The notes under the pieces: model-generated
Database searches by the model: none
What the model saw: the letters and a program-made list of their open reading frames with translations, nothing else
What the model was told of the DNA's origin: nothing
Assembly: GCA_963733945.1 (NCBI GenBank)
Contig: CAVTFD010000014.1
Span: 186,001-250,000, forward strand
Source: AP-15 sp963733945
GTDB lineage: Bacteria; Pseudomonadota; Alphaproteobacteria; ATCC43930; CGMCC-115725
Reading direction: 5' to 3'
DNA: 64,000 nucleotides
Program-made: the position numbers and the translations under genes
Shown: positions 35,367 to 44,637 of the stretch, one piece after another
How the letters are laid out: the number at the start of each line of letters is the position of its first letter
Numbering within the stretch: position 1 is the first letter of the stretch

Positions 35367-36753
35367 CGCGGGACCGCAGGAATTGCGCTGGAACCGCTGT
35401 CAAAGCTCTCAGATCGACGCTGGTGAAGCTGGCGGCAAAATTCGATGGGCTGTGGACTCTGATCTCCAGAGCTTCACCCTGCGCCACCCGCCCAGGCGAC
35501 ACCGCGAACTCTATCGTCAGTACCCCGGATTTTATGCCGTTCCGGTCGAACGGCTGGCTGGCCAGAATTGTCCTCCCGGCAGCCACCTCGAGCACGGCGC
35601 CCGAAGCGTCCCGGTACCGCACTCCCGGACTTATCCTCATGCGCACGCTGACGCGGTACCGGCCGCTCGGCACAGCGAGGTAGGGACCAAAGAACACATG
35701 CCCTTCGCGACCGGGCACAGTTTCGATACAGCCCTCGGCGTCGCGTCGACCGGCGGCTCCGACATGCAGGTGTTCGATCTGTTCGCCAAGCCGACGCTCG
35801 AACAGCCAGTTGCGCAAGTTTCCCCATTGCGTCTGCCCTGTTGTTTCGCGCCGACGCAGGAACCACAAGCTCGGGATCAAGATGCGGCCGTCCTGGAGCG
35901 TCAGAAAATAGGCTTCGCCCGAGCGCGGTCCATCTTGCGGCCATGTCCGATCGATCGTGGCTCGCGATAGCCTCGGGTCGAAGCCGCCATCCGCAACGAA
36001 CTCGGTAAAGGCCGCGAGACGTGCGGTCAGCCCGTCTTTGCCGAGCAGCCCCGTATCAAAGAATTTCGGATGCGGCGCCGCGCCCGCTGCGATTTCGGCC
36101 TTGAACACCAGAACCCCGTCCCGTCGCAACAGGCGCTCGGCGGTTGCCATCGCCTCGAGGGCCCCGTCGAACCCCGCTGCGAACATCGCGCCATGAGGGA
36201 ACACAACAGCATCATAGGCGCGCGGTTCGAGCTGCTGCAAACGAGTTCCAGCGGCGAGGACCTTTAGGTCGGCAGGGCGATACGGGGCGCCCGCGCACCA
36301 AAAGGCGGGGCTCGAGGCCCCAGGGCCGCTGCAATCGCCGGCGCCTGCGATATCGAGCCGCCTTACCCGCCAGCTGATCGCGGCAATGGCCGGGTCTGGC
36401 ATTGTCGCGACGACCAGCACTCGTGCTGCGCCGATAAGCTTATCCGCACGGTCGAGCCCATAGAGCAGATGCACCTGCTCCCATCGCGCGGCGCAGCGGC
36501 TGAAGCCATCCTCGGCGCGCGGATCGACTGCATATGGAATGGCAAAGGCCGACCACGCCCGATCGTCCCAGTCTTCATACGCCGCGAACCGGCTGAGCGA
36601 GCGATCGCCCGGTTTTTCCAGCGGCTCGTCACCTACGGTGAGCCCCAGTCGCGGGCCGAGCACAGCGAATGGCCGCAATTCTTCCAGCCGAACCAGGGCG
36701 CGGCGCGCCGGATCAGGCAACCGGCGATCACCGGACGAATTTCCGATAACCAT
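35356..36753 (-). CDS. unknown protein, paralogue B of a tandem pair
   Basis: A 465-residue paralogue of the following gene. Shared landmarks in the same order are YEDWDDRAWSAF, VHLLYGLDRADKL, ARVLVVATMPDPAIAAIS, YDAVVFPHGAMF, VFKAEIAAG, GGFDPRLSRATI, ILIPSLWFLRRR and FFGPYLAVPSGRYRVSVRM. I use the ATG at 36753 (MVIGNSSGDRRLPD); the frame stays open to 37011, but that extension is arginine-rich with no resemblance to the sister protein. The ribosome binding site is weak, so the start is uncertain. The stop codon lies inside the start of paralogue A, indicating translational coupling and a duplication origin. Confidence 0.7.
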   Translation of the reverse strand: MVIGNSSGDRRLPDPARRALVRLEELRPFAVLGPRLGLTVGDEPLEKPGDRSLSRFAAYEDWDDRAWSAFAIPYAVDPRAEDGFSRCAARWEQVHLLYGLDRADKLIGAARVLVVATMPDPAIAAISWRVRRLDIAGAGDCSGPGASSPAFWCAGAPYRPADLKVLAAGTRLQQLEPRAYDAVVFPHGAMFAAGFDGALEAMATAERLLRRDGVLVFKAEIAAGAAPHPKFFDTGLLGKDGLTARLAAFTEFVADGGFDPRLSRATIDRTWPQDGPRSGEAYFLTLQDGRILIPSLWFLRRRETTGQTQWGNLRNWLFERRLGEQIEHLHVGAAGRRDAEGCIETVPGREGHVFFGPYLAVPSGRYRVSVRMRISPGVRYRDASGAVLEVAAGRTILASQPFDRNGIKSGVLTIEFAVSPGRVAQGEALEIRVHSPSNFAASFTSVDLRALTAVPAQFLRSRDER

Positions 36754-37636
36754 GACAAAGCGCGTCCGAACGCGGCATTGATGGCGGCGCGACGCGCCAG
36801 GTGCGGTGCGGTCTGCCCACCGTCCAGCAGCGGACCCTGAGGCGGCCTGCGGCCCTTCCGACTGTGGCCGCGGCACTCCCGGTGCGCCGCCAGCGGCCCA
36901 TCCAGGCGGGTCGCGGTGCAAGTTCCGCCGACGCCGAGACGACCCAACCGTGCGCAGCCGTGACTGAACGGGGTCGCCGCAACGCCGTATGGGTGGCGAA
37001 GAGCGGCTCACTGTCGTTGTGGATACAGTTTATCCCGACGAATTGGCGCAGCCCGGCGTTGGGGTCCGCGGCGAGCCGGGTATGTTCGTGCATTACCGTT
37101 GCGAGAAAGCCTGAGCGGACGATCGAGAGGGCTCGGCATCCTCGGGCTCAGCTCCGGGGCGGGACTTCAATTGGCCGCGAACTCGCCGTCGCTCGCCCTC
37201 CCGAATTCAAAGCTACAAATCAGCGCTGTCAGCCAGGCGCTCCGGCACAAGATCCGCACCTGAACCGGGTCTGGGGTCCGGTCATTAGGCAGGATGCACT
37301 CGCCGCGTCGACCGCGATCGGGCAGCAGAAGCCGAGATGGCGCCAGGCCTGCCCCGCGTGCCGAAAAACACCGCGTACCTCGCACCAGCCCAGCGAATCC
37401 CGCGCGGATACAACTCAACAGGTCGGCGAGGAACGTCAGTACATGCCGTGCATCGTACCGTAATTATTATAACTCGCTGTAGTATAGCAGCTTTCGCTGA
37501 ATGCAGCTCGAGCGGCGCGACCACCGATCGCAACATGTACGATACCGCCGGCCCGTCTTGCGGCAGGTTGATCTCCCTAACACATCGACGCAACCACGCG
37601 TTCTCTGCTCGGGCAGATCAGAGCGAGTGACTTGGT
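36754..37636. other. long non-coding or decayed stretch inside the glycan locus
   Basis: About 880 bases hold no gene that I can support. Open frames exist on both strands but are arginine/proline-rich shadows. One minus-strand frame at 37093 down to about 36970 (MHEHTRLAADPNAGLRQFVG onward) has coding-like third positions and may be the remnant of another gene. The composition becomes more AT-rich near 37450-37500. The stretch sits between an intact pair and two multiply broken genes, so it is probably eroded coding sequence. Confidence 0.45.
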
Positions 37637-38432
37637 CTACAAAGAAGCTCGGATCTTCTCCAGGCGGTCGCGGCTGTGGATGAGGGTCGCTTGCCGCGGA
37701 TGGTCGCAGTGATAGCTAGAATACGTCCTCGGCATGCGCGTCCCCGACAGTGCCTAATCGATAGACGCTTCGCGAGGTTTAAATCGACGTGCCATTGGAA
37801 AATCATTCTCTCTGAAGCCGTAAATTTCAAGCAAATTCGACATCTCGACCAGCTGGAAATCGCCGGTCGTCGTAGAGAATCGGGTCGGAGCCGTAGACCA
37901 CTTCGTTGAGGCGCGCCGAGACGCCGAGGGCGCGAACGTCCTCTATTGTGCGGATGGGATCGGCACGGTCGAACGTCTCCCAAAGGCTTTCGGGAATTTC
38001 GAAGCGCGCGGTATGGTAGAAGCCGGGTGGCAACTCCGCAACCAATTTGGAGAGGCGGGGCACCTTCCGGGGTACCAGAATGATGTCAGTGTTGGTCGAA
38101 AGTATCCAGCGATTTGCCGGGTTGGAGGCACGGATGCCGACGTTCCGGGCCACCGGCTCCAGCACCGAGAGGTGGGTGCGTTGCTGATACCGGCGGTGAA
38201 CCTCGGGTCTGACCCGCAAAATGCGTAGCACCGCTTTCGCTCGCGAGGTCAGGGTATCGCGGATCGCCTCGGGGAAAGTCGGCAAATCGTCGGGCGAGTT
38301 GTAGTCGACGAAGATCAGCTCATCAGCCGGGTCGCGCAACATTTCGGCCATGCAATTGATGCTGACGGCCGCGCGCTTATGAAGATTGTAGCCGTGGTTG
38401 TCGTTGCGCCCGTAGACGACGATTGACAGCAT
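37637..38432 (-). pseudogene. glycosyltransferase-like gene with frameshifts
   Basis: The first 190 or so residues read MLSIVVYGRNDNHGYNLHKR, LIFVDYNSPDDLPTFPEAI, ARNVGIRASNPANRWILSTN then TDIILVPRK, and LNEVVYGSDPILYD. This is a GT-A-like, family-2-like pattern with a DxD-type TDI. At about 37860 the frame is lost (..YDDRRFPAGRDVEFA stop). The continuation FQLVEMSNLLEIYGF is in a second frame, WHVDLNLAKRL in a third, and the C-terminal YHCDHPRQATLIHSRDRLEK shifts again. At least three indels separate the pieces, all in the last quarter. The missing part normally holds the substrate-binding end, so activity is unlikely. Confidence 0.8.
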
Positions 38433-38542
38433 CTAGCCTCTCCGGAATGCGGCGCAGCTGGAAGCCGCCGCAAACAAGTTGGCAGCGCTGGACACTGGAG
38501 GGACAGGGGTCGAGACAATTCGGCCGCTGCGCCCGGACCGGC

Positions 38543-39354
38543 TCAAACCGGTCTTGCCACGACCAGATAATGCCAGCCGAGGCGCCGTTCGAGCGCGGCG
38601 AACATGGCCGGCGGCATGGCCTAGAACCAGGGTTCGATCTCGTATTCGTATCGCACGTACTTTTCGATTTTGTAGGGAAAGATGTGGGCCTGTTCAGCCA
38701 ACTCGATCGTAAAGAGCCCAGCCCTCCATCAGCTCCTCGATCATACGGTGTGTATAGGGGGTCGCGATCGGACAGCCGGCCTGGGCTTCGGGTTGATCAA
38801 AACCCGCTTTGATCATGATCGTCTTCCACGAATGCTCGGAATAGAGCATGATCCGCAACTCGCCGCCGTCGCGAATTACCTGTCGCGCCTGTTCAATAAT
38901 GGCGCGCTGGTTGGGCGTGTGGTGGATCACGCCGAATGAGTAGACGAGGTCGAAGCCGTGCAGACCGAGCGTCGTGGTCAAATGCTCTGCGTTGCAATTG
39001 TAAAATTCGCCATCCAAGCCGAAAACCGCGAACCGCTGCTTGGTTAAGGCGAGACTGACTTCCGACAATTCGACCCCGGTGTAGCGGGCGCCGGCGCGAG
39101 CGAAATTGACCGCGTCCGTTCCGATCCCGCAGCCGATCTCCAGCACCCGCTTACCTCCATCTCGGAAATTGGGCAAATCCCGGGATGTGTGGTTCGACCA
39201 TATATTTGCGAGCTTCGACCTCGTCGAAATACTCTCTGCTGCCCACGGTCAGCTGAGAATGCCGGATGTTGCGCGGGCGACGATCCCGATAAGCCCGAAC
39301 ATCGGCGGCGTTCGCGCCAGCTCGTGTGGCCGCGTCCGTAGCCGGCAACGTCAT
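38543..39354 (-). pseudogene. class I SAM methyltransferase, two frameshifts and a stop codon
   Basis: A methyltransferase of the kind found in polysaccharide loci. The N-terminal piece (NIRHSQLTVGSREYFDEVEA, then YMVEPHIPGFAQFPRW) breaks at about 39160. The core follows in another frame: KRVLEIGCGIGTDAVNFARA (SAM motif I), GVELSEVSLALTKQRF, DLVYSFGVIHHTPN. A second shift at about 38720 is needed to reach AEQAHIFPYKIEKYVRYEYE. A TAG at 38621-38623 then interrupts EPWF/AMPPAMFAALERRLGW before the final stop codon at 38543. The start at 39354 (MTLPATDAAT) is a guess. Confidence 0.82.
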
Positions 39355-39625
39355 CTTCGCGCCCAATCTCATAGGTCGGATCGGCTTGTAGCGAAAACGC
39401 CCCGGCCCCGCAACCTCGCGGCCTCCGAGGGATCGTTTCGGGGCGGTCATCGACGATTTCATCGACCCGGGTGCAAAATCACGAAAGCTGGTGCAGCAAT
39501 TCGGTGTTCTTAGCCGAGAGTATGCGGCGCCACGAGGGCAAAGCCGTCACCGACGCAAGCAGGCCCTTTGGCCCGCCGCCGTCACCGCCTCGCTGAGAGC
39601 ATCGTCCTAAGCCGTTGAAACAATT

Positions 39626-39700
39626 TGGAGCGGGCGAAGGGATTTGAACCCTCGACCCCAACCTTGGCAAGGTTGTGCTCTACCCCTGAGCTACGCCCGC
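39626..39700 (-). tRNA. tRNA-Gly (GCC)
   Basis: The minus strand folds as a standard 75-base tRNA: acceptor GCGGGCG/CGCCCGC, D-arm with GCTCAGGGGTAGAGC, anticodon stem CAACC/GGTTG around TTGCCAA (anticodon GCC), and T-arm GAGGGTTCAAATCCCTT. The discriminator is T (U) and the 3' CCA is encoded. It reads glycine codons GGC and GGU. It marks the end of the decayed glycan region. Confidence 0.97.
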
Positions 39701-39831
39701 ATCGCAACCGGATTGGCCGCGTTCGTCCGGCGCGCATGATAATCGGGCGCGGCAACTTTGCAAGACTTGCGTCCCGAGGTTATCGCGCTGGGGGCTTGCC
39801 TGCGGGAACGCCGATCGGCATCGTGGCGGCT

Positions 39832-40344
39832 ATGCCTGCTGTACCGCTCACCCCTGAACAGCTGTTCAGGCGCCTCGATGTGCTCGAGATAGCGCATCAG
39901 ACCGTCTCCCACCCGCCGGTGTTTACCGTCGCCGAGGCGGCGGCAGTTCGCGGGGAATTGCCCGGCGGCCATTGCAAGAGTCTCTTTCTCAAGGACAAAA
40001 AGGGCGGGTTTTGGCTGGTTATCATGCTCGAAGAGCGCCGCATCGATCTCAACAAGCTGGCCATCCGCCTTGCGGCGCCGCGGTTTTCGTTTGGCGCCGC
40101 CGCCGACCTTGAGGCGTTGTTGGGCGTGCGGCCGGGCAGCGTGACGCCGTTCGCCCTCGTCAACGATGCCGCGCAGCGGGTCACCCCGGTGCTCGATCGT
40201 GCGATGCTCGACCACGACCCGCTCAATTACCATCCGCTGGCGAACGACCGTACCACCGCGATCGCACCGCCTGATCTGTTGCGCTTTATCGCCGCCTGCG
40301 GGCATCAGCCGCGCATCGTCGATCTGGCGGGCCTCGAACAGTAG
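39832..40344 (+). CDS. YbaK/ProX-type aminoacyl-tRNA deacylase (ProXp-ala-like)
   Basis: A 170-residue free-standing editing protein of the YbaK/aaRS-associated superfamily. These proteins hydrolyse mischarged tRNA, typically Ala-tRNA(Pro) for ProXp-ala. Family marks are SHPPVFTVAEAAAVRGELPGG, CKSLFLKDKKGGFWLV with the catalytic Lys, and SVTPFALVNDAAQRVTPVLD. I chose the ATG at 39832 (MPAVPLTPEQLF), where homology begins; longer readings cross the tRNA gene. It stands alone between the tRNA and a large unknown gene. Confidence 0.88.
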   Translation: MPAVPLTPEQLFRRLDVLEIAHQTVSHPPVFTVAEAAAVRGELPGGHCKSLFLKDKKGGFWLVIMLEERRIDLNKLAIRLAAPRFSFGAAADLEALLGVRPGSVTPFALVNDAAQRVTPVLDRAMLDHDPLNYHPLANDRTTAIAPPDLLRFIAACGHQPRIVDLAGLEQ

Positions 40345-40473
40345 CGGCGGACGATCGGACCGGAGAGGGAGCGTGCCGATCTTTTGGCATAAGGCCGTGG
40401 TTGCCCCGGTGGGGGTCGAATGGTGGCCCCTCGCTTGCGCCGGCAGCGGCGGGTGTAGTATCGGCTCCTCATC

Positions 40474-42399
40474 ATGGTGTTGCGTATCGGGACCTTTGAC
40501 AATGCGACGGGGGGAAACACCCTTTACAAAGCGCTGACGCACCCGCGGGCGGCCCACCCCGGCCAAGCATTACTTGTGGCGCTCGCCGACAATGCTCCGG
40601 TGGCGATTTGCGACCCGGGCGGCGCAATTTCGGCCTTCGCCGAACTGTTCGGTCTCTTCGAAATCGAAATCGCCGGCGTCTATGTCCCGCAGGTCGAGCG
40701 TTTCGGTACCAAAATTCTAGGCCGCGCGGCGGAGCCAGTGTCCAAGTTGGCCGATTCCGGCGGGCGCTCGGTGTTCGTCGCCGCTTTCGACGCTGAGCGG
40801 TTAATCGCGCAGCTAGAACCCTATTTGCCGCGAGGCGCGCGCGTCTTCAGCCTCGACATGATGCGCATCCCGCCCGATCGCCTGACCAACCGTCGTGCCT
40901 ATCTCGACCCGTTGAACTTTGCGACCAATTTTGCCTTTTTCCGCGACACGGACGCGCTTCATACGCAACTCGTTACGGCAAATTATTGGTCGAGCTACGG
41001 TGCCGACGCCGTCACCTGCTGGATGACGTTGTTTGGCGCCGACGGTGCGATCCTTGCCGAGTGGTGCGCGGAGCGCGGGCCGGGAGCCGGCACAATCATT
41101 CTCGACAGCCGCGAAATTCGCGCTCGATTCCGCTTGTCCGAATTCTGCGGCCAGCTGTTTCTGCATGCGGTCGGAGCGGCTGGGCACGATGTCGTCAAGT
41201 ACGCTCTAGACACCTTCGGCGACGACGGCACCGATCCGGCGGACGGCGATCGATCGCTCTCCGCGACACACGACGCGAATGCATGGCCGGCGGACCGCTA
41301 TGCGGGCCTCCCGGCGCCCGCGCCCGGCGAGCAAGTTGTGCTCTGGGTTCAGAACAGCCATCCGATTCCGATCCCGTCCGGCGCGATCGGCTTGAACCGG
41401 ATGGGCGACGATCGGGTGGTGCCGTTTGCTGAGCCGATTGCGCCCTTCGCGAGCCGGGCCATCGACGTCGCGGCGTTGTTGCCCGATCTTGCATGGCCAG
41501 CGCAAATCGAGCTACACGCCGGCAAGCACATGGTGCGCCCGCGCTATGAGGTAATCGACCGGGGGCGCCGTAGGATCGCGCACGTCAACGTCGAGCGCCT
41601 CGACTTGATGCCCGACCCCGACTTGCCGAGCCTCACCGGCGTGCTCGGCAAGGGTTACCTGCTACCGGCCCCGGTCCTACCGCGCGCGTCTTGGGCTACC
41701 CTCGTGCTGCCGACGCCAATGACGATCAGCCAAGCCGAGCTGCCGATCATGGCCATCGTCTATGACCGGGAGGGGAACGAGGTTTTTAGTCGGCGACTTG
41801 GGCGCTTACCGCGTGGGCACGCGACCGCGCTCGATCTCGACGAAGAGGCGGGGATTGATGCACTTGGCGACGGCTACGGCCATGTCGAGCTTGCTTACGA
41901 CTTTTCCGAAGGGGGTGAAGCCGATGGTTGGCTGCACGCGATTTTTCGTTACCGCCACCGCGCGAGTGGCCACGCCGCCGAAACCAGCTTTGGCGCTCAT
42001 GTTTTCAACACGCTTTTGACCTATCGCGACGAGCCCCAATCCTACAGCGGCCGACCACCGGGTTTGTCCACCCGGCTGTTTCTGCGGCTCGGCGAGAGCG
42101 GCTACGACACGATGTGTCACCTGATCTATCCAGCCTCTCGGCCGTGGCGACCCATGAGCGCCACTGACATCATTCTTTATAACCAAGACGGCGGGGAAAT
42201 CGCCCGCGCGAGCATGGCCATCCCATGCTCGGGCTCGCGGCTGTGGCGCTATCACACGCTGTTCGACACCGCCGCCCGCACCCGCGCGAGTTCGGGCGCT
42301 TATGCGATCATCCGCGATCCGACCTGTCGGCTTTTCGGCTATCACGGGCTGGTCCGCGCCGACGGCGCCTTCAGCCTCGATCACATGTTCGGATTTTAG
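40474..42399 (+). CDS. large conserved-looking protein of unknown function
   Basis: A 641-residue protein with no signal peptide or membrane helix. Codon use and composition look fully coding. The first ~160 residues have an alternating alpha/beta pattern (ALLVALADNAPVAICDPGGA). The rest appears beta-rich, with WCAERGPGAGTIILDSREIR, HAVGAAGHDVVKYALDTFGD, VVLWVQNSHPIPIPSGAIGL and VLPTPMTISQAELPIMAIVY. GHDVVKYA and the many Asp/His residues hint at a metal or sugar site, but I cannot name a family. It ends 75 bases before trxB; a functional link is not shown. Confidence 0.75.
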   Translation: MVLRIGTFDNATGGNTLYKALTHPRAAHPGQALLVALADNAPVAICDPGGAISAFAELFGLFEIEIAGVYVPQVERFGTKILGRAAEPVSKLADSGGRSVFVAAFDAERLIAQLEPYLPRGARVFSLDMMRIPPDRLTNRRAYLDPLNFATNFAFFRDTDALHTQLVTANYWSSYGADAVTCWMTLFGADGAILAEWCAERGPGAGTIILDSREIRARFRLSEFCGQLFLHAVGAAGHDVVKYALDTFGDDGTDPADGDRSLSATHDANAWPADRYAGLPAPAPGEQVVLWVQNSHPIPIPSGAIGLNRMGDDRVVPFAEPIAPFASRAIDVAALLPDLAWPAQIELHAGKHMVRPRYEVIDRGRRRIAHVNVERLDLMPDPDLPSLTGVLGKGYLLPAPVLPRASWATLVLPTPMTISQAELPIMAIVYDREGNEVFSRRLGRLPRGHATALDLDEEAGIDALGDGYGHVELAYDFSEGGEADGWLHAIFRYRHRASGHAAETSFGAHVFNTLLTYRDEPQSYSGRPPGLSTRLFLRLGESGYDTMCHLIYPASRPWRPMSATDIILYNQDGGEIARASMAIPCSGSRLWRYHTLFDTAARTRASSGAYAIIRDPTCRLFGYHGLVRADGAFSLDHMFGF

Positions 42400-42474
42400 C
42401 GGGCCGCCGATACCTTAAAGTTGCTGGCTTGTGAAATAATATAGTAAGCGTCGTATCGACTGGATTCTCGCGAC

Positions 42475-43446
42475 ATGTCCGAACGCTACCACAGCAAGGT
42501 CTTGATAATCGGCGCTGGGCCGGCGGGCTACACCGCGGCCATCTATGCCGCGCGCGCCAATCTCGATCCGCTTCTCGTGACCGGGTTGCAGCCGGGCGGT
42601 CAGCTGACAATCACCACCGATGTCGAGAATTTTCCTGGATTTGCCGAAGTCATTCAGGGCCCGTGGCTGATGGAGCAGATGCAGCGGCAAGCCGAGCACG
42701 TCGGGACCAGGGTCATTCTCGACATGATCGAATCGGTCGATCTCGGGCGCCGGCCGTTTGTCGCGACCGGCAATTCGGGAGATATATATGTCGGTGACAC
42801 CTTGGTCCTCGCCACCGGCGCGCAGGCGCGCTGGCTCGGCCTTCCGAGCGAGGAGATTTTTCGCGGTTTCGGGGTCTCGGCCTGTGCCACCTGCGATGGG
42901 TTCTTTTTTCGCGGCAGGGAAGTCGTCGTCGTCGGCGGCGGCAACACCGCGGTCGAAGAGGCGCTATATCTGACAAACCACGCGCGACGCGTTACCCTTG
43001 TCCATCGCCGCGATGCACTGAGAGCGGAAAAGATACTGCAGGACCGGCTGTTCCGGCACCCGAAGATCGACATCATTTGGGACACCGTGGTCGAGGAAAT
43101 ACTCGGCGAGCCTGAACCGCCACAGGTGACTGGGGTGCGGCTGCGCAACCTGCGCGCCGGCGCTCTGTCGGATCTCCCTTGCGACGGCGTGTTTATCGCG
43201 ATTGGCCACACTCCGGTCACCGGTCTGGTTGCGGGCCAACTCCCGCTCGACCCGGAGGGGTACGTGATCGCCCGCGCTGATTCGACCGAAACCGGGGTTC
43301 CTGGGGTCTTTGCCGCGGGTGATGTAAAGGACAAGATATTTCGCCAAGCCGTGACCGCCGCCGGCATGGGCTGCATGGCGGCGCTCGAAGCGGAGAAATT
43401 TCTCGCGGCGCAGGAGGAAGCCGCGACTATGCGTGCGGCCGAATAG
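42475..43446 (+). CDS. trxB: thioredoxin reductase
   Basis: A 323-residue low-molecular-weight flavoprotein that reduces thioredoxin with NADPH. The FAD motif GAGPAG is at 13-18, the redox disulfide CATC at 137-140 (SACATCDGFFFRGREV), the NADPH-binding GGGNTAVEEA from 154, and the C-terminal FAD motif GVFAAGDVKDK. The segment HRRDALRAEKILQDRL supplies the NADP phosphate contacts. A LysR regulator follows on the same strand after 44 bases; a thioredoxin (trxC) is in the window at 59.2 kb. Confidence 0.95.
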   Translation: MSERYHSKVLIIGAGPAGYTAAIYAARANLDPLLVTGLQPGGQLTITTDVENFPGFAEVIQGPWLMEQMQRQAEHVGTRVILDMIESVDLGRRPFVATGNSGDIYVGDTLVLATGAQARWLGLPSEEIFRGFGVSACATCDGFFFRGREVVVVGGGNTAVEEALYLTNHARRVTLVHRRDALRAEKILQDRLFRHPKIDIIWDTVVEEILGEPEPPQVTGVRLRNLRAGALSDLPCDGVFIAIGHTPVTGLVAGQLPLDPEGYVIARADSTETGVPGVFAAGDVKDKIFRQAVTAAGMGCMAALEAEKFLAAQEEAATMRAAE

Positions 43447-43490
43447 CGGCTAGCCGTCGCCGCTGTGAGGCCGTTGCCGGGGGAAGTGGG

Positions 43491-44384
43491 ATGGATTGGG
43501 ACAAGTTACGGGTTTTTCACGCGGTTGCTGAGGCGGGTAGCTTTACCCATGCGGGCGAATCGCTGAACCTGAGCCAGTCGGCGGTCAGCCGCCAGATCAG
43601 CGCGCTCGAGGAGAGCCTCAGCGTACCGTTGTTCCATCGCCATGCCCGCGGGCTGATCCTGACCGAGCAGGGCGAGCTGTTGTTCCACACCGCGCGGGAA
43701 GTATTTGCCAAGCTATCGATGGCCGAAGGGCTGATTTCCGAGTCGAAGGACCGGCCCAAGGGGCCGCTCAAGATCACGACGACGGTCGCTTTTGGCTCTA
43801 CCTGGCTGACCCCACGGATTCGCGAGTTCCTCGATCTCTATCCTGATATCCAGGTCACAATGGTGATCGACGATACCGAGCTCGATCTGTCGATGCGCGA
43901 GGCCGATGTGGCGATTCGCATGTCGCCGCCACGCCAGCCGGATCTGATCCAGCGACATCTCGTCAGCGTACCGACCCATGTCTATGCCGCGCCCGACTAC
44001 ATCAAAAAGCACGGTCTGCCGCAGCAGGCCGAGGATCTCGACAAGCACCGGCTGATTGTCTATGGCGAGGATGCTCGCCCGCCGGTGCAAAACGTCAACT
44101 GGCTGCTCGACGCCGGCGTCAAGCCGGGGCAAGAGCGAAAACCGATCCTTGCCGTCAACAATTTCTACGCGATGCTGCGCGCGGTAATCAGCGGGCTCGG
44201 GATCGCCGCATTGTCGGACTTCATCGCGACCGAGCACAGTGATCTGGTCCGGGTGCTGCCGGAGCTGACCGGGCCGGCAATCGAAGCGTATTTCGTCTAC
44301 CCCGAAGAATTGCGGGCCTCGAAGCGGATCAGCGTGTTTCGCGATTTTCTGCTGCGCAAGGTGGCCGAGACCCGGCTCAGCTGA
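43491..44384 (+). CDS. LysR-family transcriptional regulator
   Basis: A 297-residue activator/repressor. The N-terminal winged helix (residues about 1-62: WDKLRVFHAVAEAGSFTHAG with LNLSQSAVSRQISALE) is followed by a linker helix and a periplasmic-binding-protein-like effector domain (GPLKITTTVAFGSTWLTPRI onward). The ATG follows GGGGGAAGTGGG. Its target and ligand are unknown; the position directly after trxB suggests co-transcription. The 3' end is followed within about 70 bases by the RNA gene that the integrative element entered. Confidence 0.92.
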   Translation: MDWDKLRVFHAVAEAGSFTHAGESLNLSQSAVSRQISALEESLSVPLFHRHARGLILTEQGELLFHTAREVFAKLSMAEGLISESKDRPKGPLKITTTVAFGSTWLTPRIREFLDLYPDIQVTMVIDDTELDLSMREADVAIRMSPPRQPDLIQRHLVSVPTHVYAAPDYIKKHGLPQQAEDLDKHRLIVYGEDARPPVQNVNWLLDAGVKPGQERKPILAVNNFYAMLRAVISGLGIAALSDFIATEHSDLVRVLPELTGPAIEAYFVYPEELRASKRISVFRDFLLRKVAETRLS

Positions 44385-44596
44385 GCCGAGCAGATAACGG
44401 TCCGGGCAAATCAATTCCCCGGTAATCAGAGGATTGCGCTTTTTGCAGACGAGCCAGAACAAATTCCCGGTGGTGGAAATGTGCTCGATCGTCCATCTTC
44501 TGAAAACGCGATGTGACGTCGCACAGAGTTATCGGTGGTTTTTTCGCCGATAAGGGTTCCCGGGATTTAGTCCCGGGAAGAGGGTCTTTGGACCCT

Positions 44597-44637
44597 TACG
44601 TCTCCCAGACGTGAAGCCTCCCTGTTCAAACTTGGCC
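44597..44637 (+). repeat. left attachment site (attL), 41-bp direct repeat
   Basis: The 41 bases begin TACGTCTCCCAGACGTGAAG and end CAAACTTGGCC; they are identical to 50234-50274. They cover the last hairpin of the RNA gene, its GAAGCCTCCC segment and the first bases of the terminator stem. The next base differs between the copies. Confidence 0.92.

Noticed and set aside
34041..36753. Tandem paralogues as ordinary glycosyltransferases
   Set aside because: No DxD-type GT-A or GT-B motif found; the Rossmann part looks more like a methyltransferase, so the function is left open.
36801..37463. 220-codon plus-strand frame in the glycan-locus gap
   Set aside because: Low-complexity Arg/Pro/Ala composition, no start signal and no recognisable domain.
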